Positions 12,668-22,910 of a stretch of 64,000 nt of DNA are shown here, one piece after another. The notes under the pieces are model-generated. The model saw nothing but the letters and a program-made list of their open reading frames with translations. It was not told the origin of the DNA and searched no databases. Every line of letters begins with the position of its first letter. Within the stretch, counting starts at the first letter, position 1. The translations under genes and the position numbers were made by a program. Source of the DNA: Lasiosphaeris hirsuta (lineage: Eukaryota; Ascomycota; Sordariomycetes; Sordariales; Lasiosphaeriaceae); the NCBI GenBank assembly GCA_030549175.1, contig JAUKUA010000001.1, positions 6,448,001 to 6,512,000 on the forward strand, written 5' to 3'.

Positions 12668-14220
12668 GTATTCGGGACCATGAAAGGAAAAGGGGAAAAG
12701 CGAAATGACGATATGACTATCCCACGGGTTTACTATTTCTTTTTCTTTGGTTGGGACCGGCCAAGGCACCACTTGTGACTTCACGATGGCCATGGTCTAC
12801 GATGGCCCCGGAGTGTGATTTGTTTAGGGTTTATGATAGCTGACGTGTGAGCCGGGAATGAGATACCTTGATGAGATGACACTGGATGACCTGGAATGAT
12901 TGGGGGAATAGGTGTGTGATATTGAGGTGTTGCTGTTGTAGCTGAAAGTGGACTCTTTTGATGGCGAGGTTGATAAGGTTATCTATTGGATATCTTTACC
13001 ATGGCGTTTGTCATCATCTACCCTCCCAACTATAGAATCTGTGCGGATATGCTAGGTCCCACCTACGAGGGAAAGGAAAGTTTTCAAGCATCAACATTGG
13101 TCTTCACAGTATCGAGCCATTTAGATTTAGATGTAGTGAGCAAGTACGGTCGCATGACTGGACGTCTGTTACGTGATCTTGGTAGGTCTGTGAGACGGAA
13201 ATGTAGCCTGTGTGGTGTTGACTTGGGAATCCGAGGCTGAAGCGTTAGACCTGACTATCGACCTCGGATGCCTTACGTATGTACATCAGTGAGGTAACCA
13301 GCAACGACGCGGCGCACATGAAACCCACAGAGGGAATCGGGACAGTAGAAGTCGTACACGGCACAGTGTTACCTTGTAGCCAAGGTAATAATAATACACT
13401 GCGATTCTGCTTTCGACGACTTGTCGGCATGGCAAACCGCAATGTACTTTTGGCTCCGTCGGAGAGATCTTGTAAATGTGACCTATCAAGGTCGGCTGTG
13501 CGCCTGTTCTCTTCTAGAGCTTGACAAAATACCTACGATTGGCCGCCATTGCCATCGTGCAATCCACTGCGCCGCCTGACAGGGGCACGAAAACACTGCA
13601 TTTTTAGCCCCGACGGAGGGGATGAAGCTGTCCCGTGGATCAGGAAGTCTATTTTCACACAAGGCGGTTCACGTGATATGGCATTCCCACCAGCCAACAG
13701 TTACAACTACGGATACAGCATCCTGCTACTATGGTACAGCAGGATTTCCTTGGTACATCAAATATGAAAGCGTCGGGAAGCTGCAAACACCGCATTCTCC
13801 GAAAACACGTACATATATAGAAGATACCTACCGACCAACCTAGGTTATAGGTAGTAATGGTATCAACCCAATCCCTACGCACCCGATCCAAACGCCGTCC
13901 AACACGGTCCCATCCTAACGCCAAGTACCCCCCCCCCCCCCCCCCCCCCCCCTTTTTCATTTAGCCATAATTATATCCGTATATGTAGTCGCGGGCGAAG
14001 CAGAGGTCGTGACAACTGATTCTGCAACCGGAGTCGCAGAAGGAGTCCTACCACCTCCATCGCGCCTGATATCCCCAACGCCAAGCACAATACAAGAACC
14101 AAATGAGGCCTCGCTCGACGAGCTTGCCTTCAAGAACCGGCTACTGCGACGGACGGCGAGTTGTCCGTCCTCGTCGTTGCCGCTTTTTTCATTCTTCTTC
14201 TTGCACTTGTGATCGCCTTT
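12668..14220. other. convergent intergenic region, trehalase to GCN5
   Basis: About 1.55 kb between two gene 3' ends. No gene is supported. It contains a 25-nt poly-C tract (13928-13952) next to five T. Short open frames are present, but none shows a family. Confidence 0.5.
13928..13952 (+). repeat. poly-C tract, 25 nt
   Basis: The longest homopolymer in the window, directly followed by TTTTT. It lies 270 bases beyond the GCN5 stop. Its true length may vary or be misread. Confidence 0.9.
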
Positions 14221-15551
14221 CTAAGGCTCGAGGTGCGACCACTCCGGGATGGCCTTGATCTGCTGCCACATGAACTTCTCAAGCTTGTTGGCGCACTTGG
14301 CATATGGTGTGCTCTCGTTGTTGTACTTGCGGCAGTTGTCAAATATGAGGCGGGCGTCGCGGATAAAGTCCTCGGGCGTGGCATACTGGTCGGCCTCGAG
14401 TTTGGATTCCATGGTGCTGAGGTCCATGGGCTCCTTGATGACCTCGTAGTAATCGGCCACGTCGTCCTTATTGACGGGGATGAGGAAGGGCCAGCTGCTC
14501 TGGTGGTTTTGAAGGTCGTTGAGAAGGTGGAGCAGCTGGTTGTAGTTGGGCCCGTGCCGCGGCTGCCGCGCCAGCTCGTCCATGTCGGGCGACCACCCAG
14601 ACGCGCGGATCGCCTCGATCGAGAGCGGGTCGATAGGTGTCGGGGCGCCCGCCTTTTGCCATTGCTTGGGTGGTTGGTGGATGATGTGCGACTTGCTGAA
14701 GGCGCGGATCTTAGCCTGGACACATTCTTTCTGTTTCAACAGCATCCGGCCCATTTCCAGGTAGCGTATCCGCGGGAGCATGCTGCACTGCATGATAGTA
14801 CCGCCCTCGTAGTCTTTGATGTAACCCATCCAGACCGACTTGTCGAGAGTTATTTCCTTGGTAAACCCTTGTTTCTTGAAGTATCCAATAGCGTAGTTGT
14901 CGGCGTAGGTGAGGAAGTGCATCACGTCTGACGTCGCCTTGACGTAGTCCTTGAGGTGCGACATGAGATGGGCACCGTAGCCCTTGACCTGCTGGTCTGA
15001 CGAGATGGCGCAGAAAACAATCTCGGCGAACTGACGACCTTTGAAAGGGCGGTATGTGATGCCTCCTACTACCTCGAGCGGCTTCTTGACGATCGCGATG
15101 GACAAGTGGGTGCGGTCGTAAACGAGGCGCGCAATGTAGTCTTTCGGCATCTTGGGTAGCTGCTTCTGGAAGATGCATTTCAGACCTGTGAGGATTATGA
15201 GGCTTTCGCGCTCGTTGTCGTTGTTGACCACCCTGAACTCGATTTCGCCATTGCGCTCTTCTATCACGGCCGGCTGTAGATGTGAACATCGTGTCAGCAA
15301 GTCGCGACCGTTAGCCCGGGGTGGGGGGGCGGGACCGAGATGGCTTACTTTCTCGGGAAAGGGAATCGCGGGGACTATCCGGGGCTTCTTTTCGAGTTCG
15401 AGGGACTCATTGTGTTTCACGCGCTTCGTCGCGGTCGGCGAGGTTGGCTCGTCGGTCGCTTTGCGCTTCCCGTCTACGGTAGCGAATGGCGTCAGTGAGG
15501 AGGACGCTCTGCTGCAGAGGACAGGTGTTGGTACTTACTCTCATCCTTCAT
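14221..15551 (-). CDS. gcn5: histone acetyltransferase GCN5 (SAGA/ADA catalytic subunit)
   Basis: Three exons on the minus strand (15551-15539, 15473-15349, 15273-14221) give 396 residues. The first exon codes only four residues plus one base. It has the GNAT acetyltransferase domain with the catalytic Glu at about residue 130 (FAEIVFCAI) and the acetyl-CoA loop [11 protein letters not shown]. The C-terminal bromodomain has [20 protein letters not shown] and the acetyl-lysine-reading asparagine in CRKYNNEST. It transfers acetyl groups to histone H3 lysines as part of SAGA and ADA. The N-terminus contains a basic KRKATDE...TKRVK stretch, likely a nuclear signal. It is divergent from OST5 with 417 bases between start codons. 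A four-codon upstream ORF overlaps the start codon. Confidence 0.96.
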
Positions 15552-15562
15552 TTTGGTGACAT
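15548..15562 (-). promoter_or_regulatory. four-codon upstream ORF overlapping the GCN5 start codon
   Basis: Reading the minus strand, ATG TCA CCA AAA TGA begins 11 bases before the GCN5 ATG. Its stop shares bases with that start (ATGA overlap). This arrangement permits termination-reinitiation or leaky scanning. It matters only if transcription starts upstream of 15562. Confidence 0.5.
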
Positions 15563-15702
15563 GCAGCCAGCACGGCGGGCGCAAGTTGACAGTGTTCGTG
15601 GGATCTCGAAGTCGTCGTTCGGCTGCGTTGATGCGGATGCGGCAACCTAGCAATGTGGGTCCGCCTGTCGCGAATCCCAAGTGGTGGCGGCAGGGCTGAC
15701 CA

Positions 15703-15715
15703 GGGGGGGGGGGGG
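15703..15715 (+). repeat. poly-G tract, 13 nt, in GCN5-OST5 divergent promoter
   Basis: Thirteen consecutive G lie between the divergent GCN5 and OST5 genes, about 150 bases upstream of the GCN5 start. Confidence 0.9.
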
Positions 15716-15968
15716 CGCTTGTTGGGAGCCAGACACGAGCTAATCTACTTTTGGCTTCGAGCAGATCTGGCCTTGCCGGTCAGGTTGCCAGTCTGCCAAG
15801 CTTCTGGCACTGGAAGCTGTCCTGATCAATGGATTCAGTGCACGCGTTCAGCATTCACGCCCTCACACACAGCCCATTCTTTCCTTTCCTCAGCGGCCCT
15901 CACCAAGACCCAATTGTCATTCTCCTCTTACAGAGACCATTGCCGTTTAAGCACAGCATTCCTAGCAC

Positions 15969-16313
15969 ATGGATTCATCACTGCATGAGGTTTGGCAAGC
16001 CGCATCTGGCAGGCCATTTGTCCCTACCATCGGCAAGGACAGCCAGTTCTTCGTTGCCTTCACTCTGCTGCTCATCGGTCTCCTTTTGAGCGGCGCATTT
16101 GCCCTCAGTATGTCCACCGCACTCCATGCTGCAATTGGAGCACTGACACGACTGCCAGATCGATCTTTCGCCAGCATCCCCGTCCTCGGCGTCCCAGCTT
16201 CGTTGGCAATTGCGTAGGTCTAGCTCTGTCTCTACTCTCAGCTACTACACACTGACACCATCACCAGGTTTGGGGTGGTCTACATGTTCTGCGCGGTCGG
16301 AGTTTACGTTTAA
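15969..16313 (+). CDS. ost5: oligosaccharyltransferase small subunit OST5 / TMEM258 family
   Basis: Three exons (15969-16107, 16159-16213, 16268-16313) give a 79-residue protein, so the gene is easily missed. Two hydrophobic segments (about residues 27-46 and 53-77) and the C-terminal ending GVYV match the OST5/TMEM258 family, whose members are near 80 residues and end the same way. It would be a two-pass ER membrane subunit of the complex that attaches N-glycans to nascent proteins. Phases agree across introns GTATGT...CAG (51 nt) and GTAGGT...CAG (54 nt). It is followed 176 bases later by RAD1 in the same direction. Identification rests on length, topology and the ends of the protein, not on a long conserved domain. 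Confidence 0.8.
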
Positions 16314-16489
16314 AAGATACCCTGAAAGCAAGAAGAAAAGTCCGTCGCCTTTCGGCCCGGAGCTGTACCGTAATAGAAGCACTGTCAAAAACAATCAAGA
16401 AACAAGCAAACCGAATCTGCCCAGTCCCAAATCCCCCTCGTCTGAGAGACCCTGATCCGACCTTCCCCGTATACCTCACATCGATTATC

Positions 16490-17579
16490 ATGGCCTCCCC
16501 CGCAAACACCGCGCCCGCTCCTCCCCTGTTCCGAGCTGTTGCTAGTTCTACCCGACCACTCTATCAGCTTCTCAAATCCATCGGTTTCACAAACAAGGTG
16601 CATGTGGACATTACAGAGAATGGTCTCCGATTCATGGCTGACCATGCCCGCGTGATGCAAGGTATATTCTGCTTCCTACAACTATCATTCGACAATGGCC
16701 ATGTCGGTGGATGCTGACCTGAAGCTGTGAACAGGCGTCGCGCATTGGAACAAAAACCTATTCACCAGCTACACAACAAACTTGACTCAGCTAGAGGACG
16801 AGGACGAAGAGGATGAGCCCGCGACGCCCACCTTTCAAATATCCCTCCCAGCCCTTCTCGAAACTCTCCAGATCTTCGGGGCCGTCGATGCCGCCACGCG
16901 CCAGGCCAAAGCCGATATCGACCCATACCGTAGCAACCTGCGCAACTACCGACCCGACGCCTTCAGCAACCAAACCCTGGGGATGTCGGGCACCTGCTCA
17001 CTCTCACACTCGCAGGACGGGGCGCCATTCAGCATAGTCCTCGAAGAAGCCGGCGTCAAAACTACCTGCAATCTCATCACCTACATCGCCGAGGAGCCTG
17101 AGCTGATCCCATTCGACGTCAACGACCTCTCGTTCAAGATCATTACGCAGGCGCGCTGGCTGCTTGACGCACTGGCTGAGATTGGGCCCACGGCACCTGA
17201 GAAGCTGACCATCACCGCGTCGCGCAAGGCGCCCTATCTGAAGCTATCAAGCGTTGGTGCGCTGGGGAGCTCAAGTGTGGATTTTGCAAAGGGAAGAGAT
17301 TTACTGGAGACGTTCGCTGTACGGGATGCTCGATGGGTGCAAAGTTTCAAGTTCGATATTATCAAGTCAGCAATGGAGGCCATGCGTATTGCGAGTAAGG
17401 TCAGTATGCGTGGGGATCGGCAGGGGGTATTGAGTATGCAGTTTATGGTGGAGGTGGAAGGGGCGGGTTTGAGCTTTTTGGACTTTCGGTTTGTACCCTA
17501 TGCGGAGAGGGACGACAATGAGGAGGGGGAGGAAGATGAGGAAGACGACGAGGATGAGGGAGAAGGGGAGGAGCTATAG
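16490..17579 (+). CDS. rad1: RAD1 (9-1-1 checkpoint clamp subunit)
   Basis: Two exons (16490-16661 and 16735-17579, intron GTATAT...CAG, 73 nt) give 338 residues. The fold is PCNA-like. Near the N-terminus, GFTNKVHVDITENGLRF and HARVMQG resemble Rad1/Rec1 proteins, and LFTSYT follows the splice site. With Rad9 and Hus1 the product forms the clamp loaded at damaged DNA that activates the ATR/Mec1 checkpoint kinase in the nucleus. Two acidic stretches stand out: a short one after the first beta strands (LEDEDEEDEP) and a very acidic C-terminal tail of about 20 residues made almost only of Glu, Asp and Gly. Confidence 0.9.
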
Positions 17580-17800
17580 TGTACTTCTGTTGGTAACCGG
17601 ATCTGCTTTTCTCCTCATGCCCGAGTGGCTTTTAGTCTGCAGTCAATCATGTTATCTGTGTGACCGCCAGTCTCGCTTGCACTGTCGGCATCACATCATC
17701 GGCCGTAGACAGCGATGCCGAGGTGTGGAGGAGAACATGACAGGTGCAACCCTGTGCCCAATATGTCCCAAAACAGTAAGAGCAAAATAGTATAAACCCT

Positions 17801-17813
17801 CCCCCCCCCCCCC
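17801..17813 (+). repeat. poly-C tract, 13 nt
   Basis: Thirteen uninterrupted C, about 220 bases beyond the RAD1 stop. Confidence 0.9.
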
Positions 17814-18247
17814 TCCCCTCGGATTCAGAACTCTCTCCTTTCACACGTCAAACTTGTTTCTCTTCTCCCATTTTATAGCCTGTTATGCCCTACAAAGACA
17901 AAGGAACGTTGCCAGTCATGGCCCAAGTAAGCCCATCATTATCACGATCAATTTCTCATTTCCGAAGCAGACTATCTACAATGTTCAACAATGAGGGGGT
18001 TAGCCAATGGCCGTCTTATCTGGTTTCATTCTTGTTTATATCTCTCTTCATCCTTGACATCGGTCATTCTCTGCCAAAATTCCGTGATATGTACTTCAAT
18101 TAGGTCTGGCCGTTATCGCAGACACCGAATAGCTACCTTACCAGACGCAGTGCCCCATCCCTCAAAACGTCTGACGAACACCTCGAGAAGAAAAACAACT
18201 CAGGCTCCTCTTATCCATTCCTGACTACCCCCCTGTCGGGTGCTCGC

Positions 18248-18265
18248 GGGGGGGGGGGGGGGGGG
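18248..18265 (+). repeat. poly-G tract, 18 nt
   Basis: Eighteen uninterrupted G in the region between RAD1 and the small candidate gene at 19623. Confidence 0.9.
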
Positions 18266-19386
18266 CAACTCTGGAGGGTTGTTTGAATTTTCCAAGATGG
18301 CTTCTAGATTACAGAGTGTGGGCATACTGGATAACCTCAAGGACTGGTCAAATAAAACCAGGGGATTTTGAACGGCACGCCGAGTTTGTCCGAACAGGCA
18401 AGGGTGATGCTACTTGGTTAGAAATAGACAAGCAATAGTCCCTTCCTAGCGTTCTGGATTTGGCGCTATTTCTGTGAGCAGGCTCCGCAATGGCACGGAC
18501 ACGTATTGGAGTTTGAAGCTTCAGCTCTCGGGGCCTCGCGAAAGCAGACGCAGGGATTTTCGGGGAACTGTCAACAGTCTGCGGTGACCTTGAAGCATCA
18601 AGTGCTGGATGTGGTATTTAGACATCACACGGGCATTGCTATCAGTCATTCCGGGCCTAGGCGTGGCCTCAGCAGGGTCTATTGTGGGTTCTCCCCATCA
18701 GTCGATATTCACCACAAGTCAGCCCCGAAATTGTGGTGTTGAACTTCAACCACTCATCCCGTCCTCCACGCTATGAGCGGCATAGCGGTTGCTAGGCAGG
18801 TAATACATCCATCCACAGTGTGTTCTAGACCTCAAAACCCCGCCATCCGACTGTGGATATATACGGTCGTCCCATGATCCCAAAAGCAATAATACACGTG
18901 GAAAGGGAGCCCAAGTCGAATCAAGGGGGACTGCCAACTAGCTAGGAGGGGGGGAAGGGACGTGCCCAAGTTCCTCCAGCTGAGAAAGGATCGTAACCCC
19001 TTCCCCCATTCCTCTGGTTCCTTTCTTTGGTCTCGACCGATAACAATAGCAACGGAGAAATGGCAAGTTCACGTCCAGGAGTGGTGGAGTCCGAGTCCCA
19101 GGAGCGCGGTTTCTTCGTCAAGGTACTATTACCTAGAGCTTCGGGAGTGCAGCTTGCCGCAACGAGCCTAGTTGCATGTCCCGGACTGAGCTGAACCAGC
19201 TATGGTGATCCCCCGCAGCGAGGCTCTGCCTCCGGCAGGGGTTCAGATGTCCTCGGGCTCCAATCGTGGATGGGGGCTAGACAGGAGGGGCGGATGCTCT
19301 GCATAATGTGGCGGGCCGTCATCTGCCCTTGCCCTTTTCTGTGTCTCCCGCGCGCCTGGGTGACAGTGTCTTGCGTGTCCCTTCCG

Positions 19387-19396
19387 GTATATAAGG
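19387..19396 (+). promoter_or_regulatory. TATA box candidate for the small gene at 19623
   Basis: GTATATAAGG lies 227 bases before the ATG. It is followed by a CT-rich and then A/C-rich stretch (19540-19620), the usual order in a fungal promoter and leader. Confidence 0.5.
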
Positions 19397-19622
19397 TATC
19401 ATCTCCCTAGGTATGCGAACCACCAGGTCAGGCGAGGAATGTTTTGGCGTTTTCAGATCATATTATTGTCTTGGTGCAGTTCCGAACCCTCCCTGAGAAC
19501 TTCTTATAATCCAGCGTGTCCCACCTGAGACACACTTTCCGTCTGCCTTGGTCCTTCTCAACGCTTCTCCCTCTGCTTCACCCTCACACAAACACGGAAA
19601 TTCCCCTAGCATCATCACCAAA

Positions 19623-19883
19623 ATGGCACGCTCCAACCACAGCAGCGTGGAAAAGCTTGATCGGAATAAAGGAAAGCACAACGACGAGGAAGCTCACTCA
19701 ACATTGAGCGCAATACAATATTCTCTCAGCACCCTATCCCGCTATTGGCGGATAAGGAGCCACGATGAACCAGCCCGAAGCTCTCCAGAGAAGAAATACG
19801 TCCACATACCGACACAAGCAGCCTCGTCGTTCCTTCAGACGGCTACGCCGCGTAGCATGCGGAGAGTCAACGAAATGCTGTGA
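19623..19883 (+). CDS. small uncharacterised protein, 86 residues
   Basis: Single exon. The start sits in a good context (CACCAAAATGG), behind a TATA element and a pyrimidine-rich leader; these three signals are why I call it. The product is polar and basic with no signal peptide or membrane segment. It starts MARSNHSSVEKLDRNKGKHN, has a possible short amphipathic helix around SLSTLSRYWRIRSHDEP, and ends TPRSMRRVNEML. I do not recognise the family. The frame is open upstream to 19548, but the preceding candidate start has no supporting leader. It is isolated, with more than 2 kb of non-coding sequence on each side. It could be a stress- or development-induced small protein, but nothing in the sequence shows that. 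Confidence 0.5.
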   Translation: MARSNHSSVEKLDRNKGKHNDEEAHSTLSAIQYSLSTLSRYWRIRSHDEPARSSPEKKYVHIPTQAASSFLQTATPRSMRRVNEML

Positions 19884-22800
19884 ACTAGCCGAATACTCGA
19901 GGATTAACCAACACGGCATGAAGTCCAGTTTGGACTGGGAACGAGGGTGAGACCAGGGCGGACAACACATGTGCTTCTCCAGACCGAGAACGTCTAACAC
20001 ATGGAGATTTGGTCCCATGGCTGAGACTTTTAACGCATCGGCGGATTGATTTCCAGCGTTTCCCTCGGCGGTGTTTCCACATCTATATCGCGTCAAGCCC
20101 TGCCGGTCGTCTGCGGCAGCCATATGAGCCGGTATCCAGCTCTGGCTGGCGACACAGATACGGAAGGGTATTGGGTTGGGGTTGACGAGGTTTGTCGACG
20201 ACATCTCCGGTGTTAGTCATGGTTTTCGTATCGTGCGCCAGCGAAACTAGGAGACAAGATGGAGTGCAACTCTTGCTGGTGACGTTCCACGATTTCTCTT
20301 CGCATGTAACTAGGTACGGCAGGCCAAGTGATTTGGCAGCAGAAATATATGCGCTATGGGGAGCATAGGATTAGATCTGGCTCGCAATGTACATACAACG
20401 AGAGTTTGAGATGTTCGAGTTTGGCGATGCCAAATGTGCGGCTCTTGGAAGCCGGGGGAATATGAGTAAGACAGGGCCCGGGCATTGCGCCTCTGCGCAG
20501 CAAACTTACCCCTGGGAGGCAGCTGTCAGAACTCAAAATGGCCACGAGGTCTTGGAATGAGGACTCGGTGATTAATAGTCAGCGACCAGTCTAGTGATAA
20601 GCAATGGTTGTGCCCAAAATCCCGGTTTTGGTTGTATGTCAGCGACTGAAGAGGAAAACGAACAGGAAAGAATCAGGGTTTGGCAGCCCCCACGAATGGT
20701 CAATTGGGTTTGTTCACGATACGCATGTAGTTGGCTCTCAAGAAGGTAAGAGCCGAGAACAGCAAGTCTACAAGTCGTTGGCGGGAGAAGACGTAGTCTC
20801 AACCGTGGTATGTAACGCAACCAGGATTTAGCATCGCGTAGCGTGTAAGTGACACGGGTTGATGGGCAATGCGTCGATTTCTTCTTGGGACCAGTGACCT
20901 ACCTACGGTGGGGCTGGCTCTGTCGGAGGCCGGAAACTGGAAAGAACGATCTTGATGGAAGGTAGGTGTGCTGTGCAATATATTGCAGTACACAGTACCG
21001 AGCCATTCACGATGTGGCGAAGTGCCCTAGTTCGCCTGGAAGCTGCGGTCCAAAATAGACGGGTCTGGTTGGCCAGGGCATCTGGGAATAATGCAGAAGC
21101 GCGGCAGTCTGCCATCGTCGACCGTGATGGTGTGAACACAATTACGTCCAGCAACCAGGACCAGGCGCCCCGACGTGGCTGACCAGATTTTCAAGACTCA
21201 GGTCAGTAGCGAGGATGCTTAGTTGGATCTCAATTGCTGCAATTGTTCCTGGGTTTTGCGAATGGTTATTTGAATGAGGAAAATGAGGGGGAGAGCTGAA
21301 AGGTGAGGATAGAGGACAATGTGGGCTGGCACTTGAGTCTTCCGTTGCGCAATGACAAGGTAGAGGAGGTACCAGGTGGGGCTCCATCCTGTGCTGACCC
21401 TCCCTCGATCAGGTCATCCATCATTTCCGTTCATCGAATCGTGCCTTCCGTCTCTCCTGACAAGCTGGTACAACCCAAGGATGTTAGCCGTGTTTTCGGC
21501 AATTAGATTACACTATTCGCGTGCTTTCCCTCTTCGATCCCAACGCACTAGCCTCAGACCTCTTGATTTTGAGCAACATTACAGCCAATACCTAATGTCG
21601 GCATCCTTTTTCCTTGGAAGCCCATATTGAGAGACCGACCTGAGAAACCCGATTACCATGGACCCACAGTTATGTTTATTTTGCGCCCCGGCCGCGATAG
21701 AAACAGCGGCCACTCTAGTAAACAGCATCCCGCCAGTAACTCTTTGCCAGGCCTAGTGGCCGCCGAGCCGGAAGAGGCGCAATGTTGAAGCTATTCCACG
21801 GGAACCCGCGGGAAGCTAAAGGCTTCGATCTTTTCCGCCCGTGCAGAGCCGTCAACCCTCCCGATATACTTGAGATGTTCAGCTCAGCCCCCTGGGGCCG
21901 TGAAGATCATGGTTGCTAATACCACAATGCTTCGAGTCGAGGAGCTGAGTGTTTCCCGGTACAGATTGGACCAGCAAGAGATTCAGTGCAAGGCCAAGAA
22001 CCAATTTGTGTGCCTCACCTTGGTGGTTATACCGCCAACTTCGTTTCGCCTGCAGGCCGCCGCCCCTGTGTGCCATGGTGGGTGCCATGATAGCAGCCAG
22101 CTGAACAAGAAGGTGAAGCGAAGAAACATGCCTGCCTGATGTTCAAGAGCAGCCTTATGCCTGTCGGTCACTCAGCGACATGTTGCTCCTGGGCTGGCGC
22201 GATGTCCTCGATGACCTTGGTGCTCCAGTGTGGTGTGATTGGGGTCCGGTACCTATCTGCTTCGAGGGACGGTAGAGTGGGCAAAATAGCAGCTCATCCA
22301 TAGCCGACCAATCACGGTAAAATGGGGCATGGAGCCAAATGTCAGTAAGCCTGACCTTGCGAGCCTCTGGGTCTTTGCCCTCTGCATCTGTACCACGCAT
22401 ATCGTCGGGGGGTACCGATGCCCCTTGCCCCCATCCCATCTCACTTGGCACTCGCCCTCTCCCCTAATCTGCACGACATGCAAGGTGCGATGAACAACGC
22501 CACCCTTTGGCCGTGCAGACATTATTACTATGGCTATACTTGGGACCTCGCTCTCTTACCGGTTCCTTCCAAGGGGAGCAGGCCCGTCAACAGGCTTGTC
22601 GAGATGTGGGAGGACGCCAAATTCTACCTGCCACCACCTCCGAGTGTTAAGTAACACACCGCCGGTACACCGTTTAAGACACACACTATATGTCCCTTTC
22701 CCCCCATTCCCACAGCCCTATCTACTCAACCGTTTACTCTCTACTTGCTTTCGGTCGTCCCTTTCTCAAGCCGATCAAGCTCGAGAAGGTGCGCTGATTG

Positions 22801-22910
22801 AGAAGGCTGCGGCTTGTTTCCCTCGCTCTATATGCATTCCATGTCCTTCATGGCCCCTTAACTTCTCTCTCTTCTTTTCCCCCTAGTCGCCGGCTATTCA
22901 CAAGGGGATT
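19884..22910. other. gene-poor region upstream of the 905-residue gene
   Basis: About 3 kb without a supported gene. The frames present are short and overlap on both strands. The final 200 bases (22680-22900) are very CT-rich and end with a possible leader-intron acceptor (CCCCCTAG at 22880-22887) just before the next gene. Confidence 0.5.

Larger units (their letters stand above)
17580..19622. other. gene-poor region downstream of RAD1
   Basis: About 2 kb with no confident gene. A 13-nt poly-C (17801-17813) and an 18-nt poly-G (18248-18265) lie here. A tiny open frame from ATG 17885 follows a pyrimidine-rich leader and has a GTAAGC after MAQ, but spliced it gives only about 21 residues and is not called. 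Confidence 0.45.

Noticed and set aside
11654..12793. 379-codon open frame on the minus strand
   Set aside because: Antisense to the third trehalase exon, where GC-rich codon use keeps the opposite strand open; no domain.
14161..14931. 256-codon open frame on the plus strand
   Set aside because: Antisense to the GCN5 bromodomain exon.
17885..18103. Tiny gene starting MPYKDKGTLPVMAQ
   Set aside because: The leader is attractive and a GTAAGC donor follows, but the best spliced product is about 21 residues and matches nothing I know.
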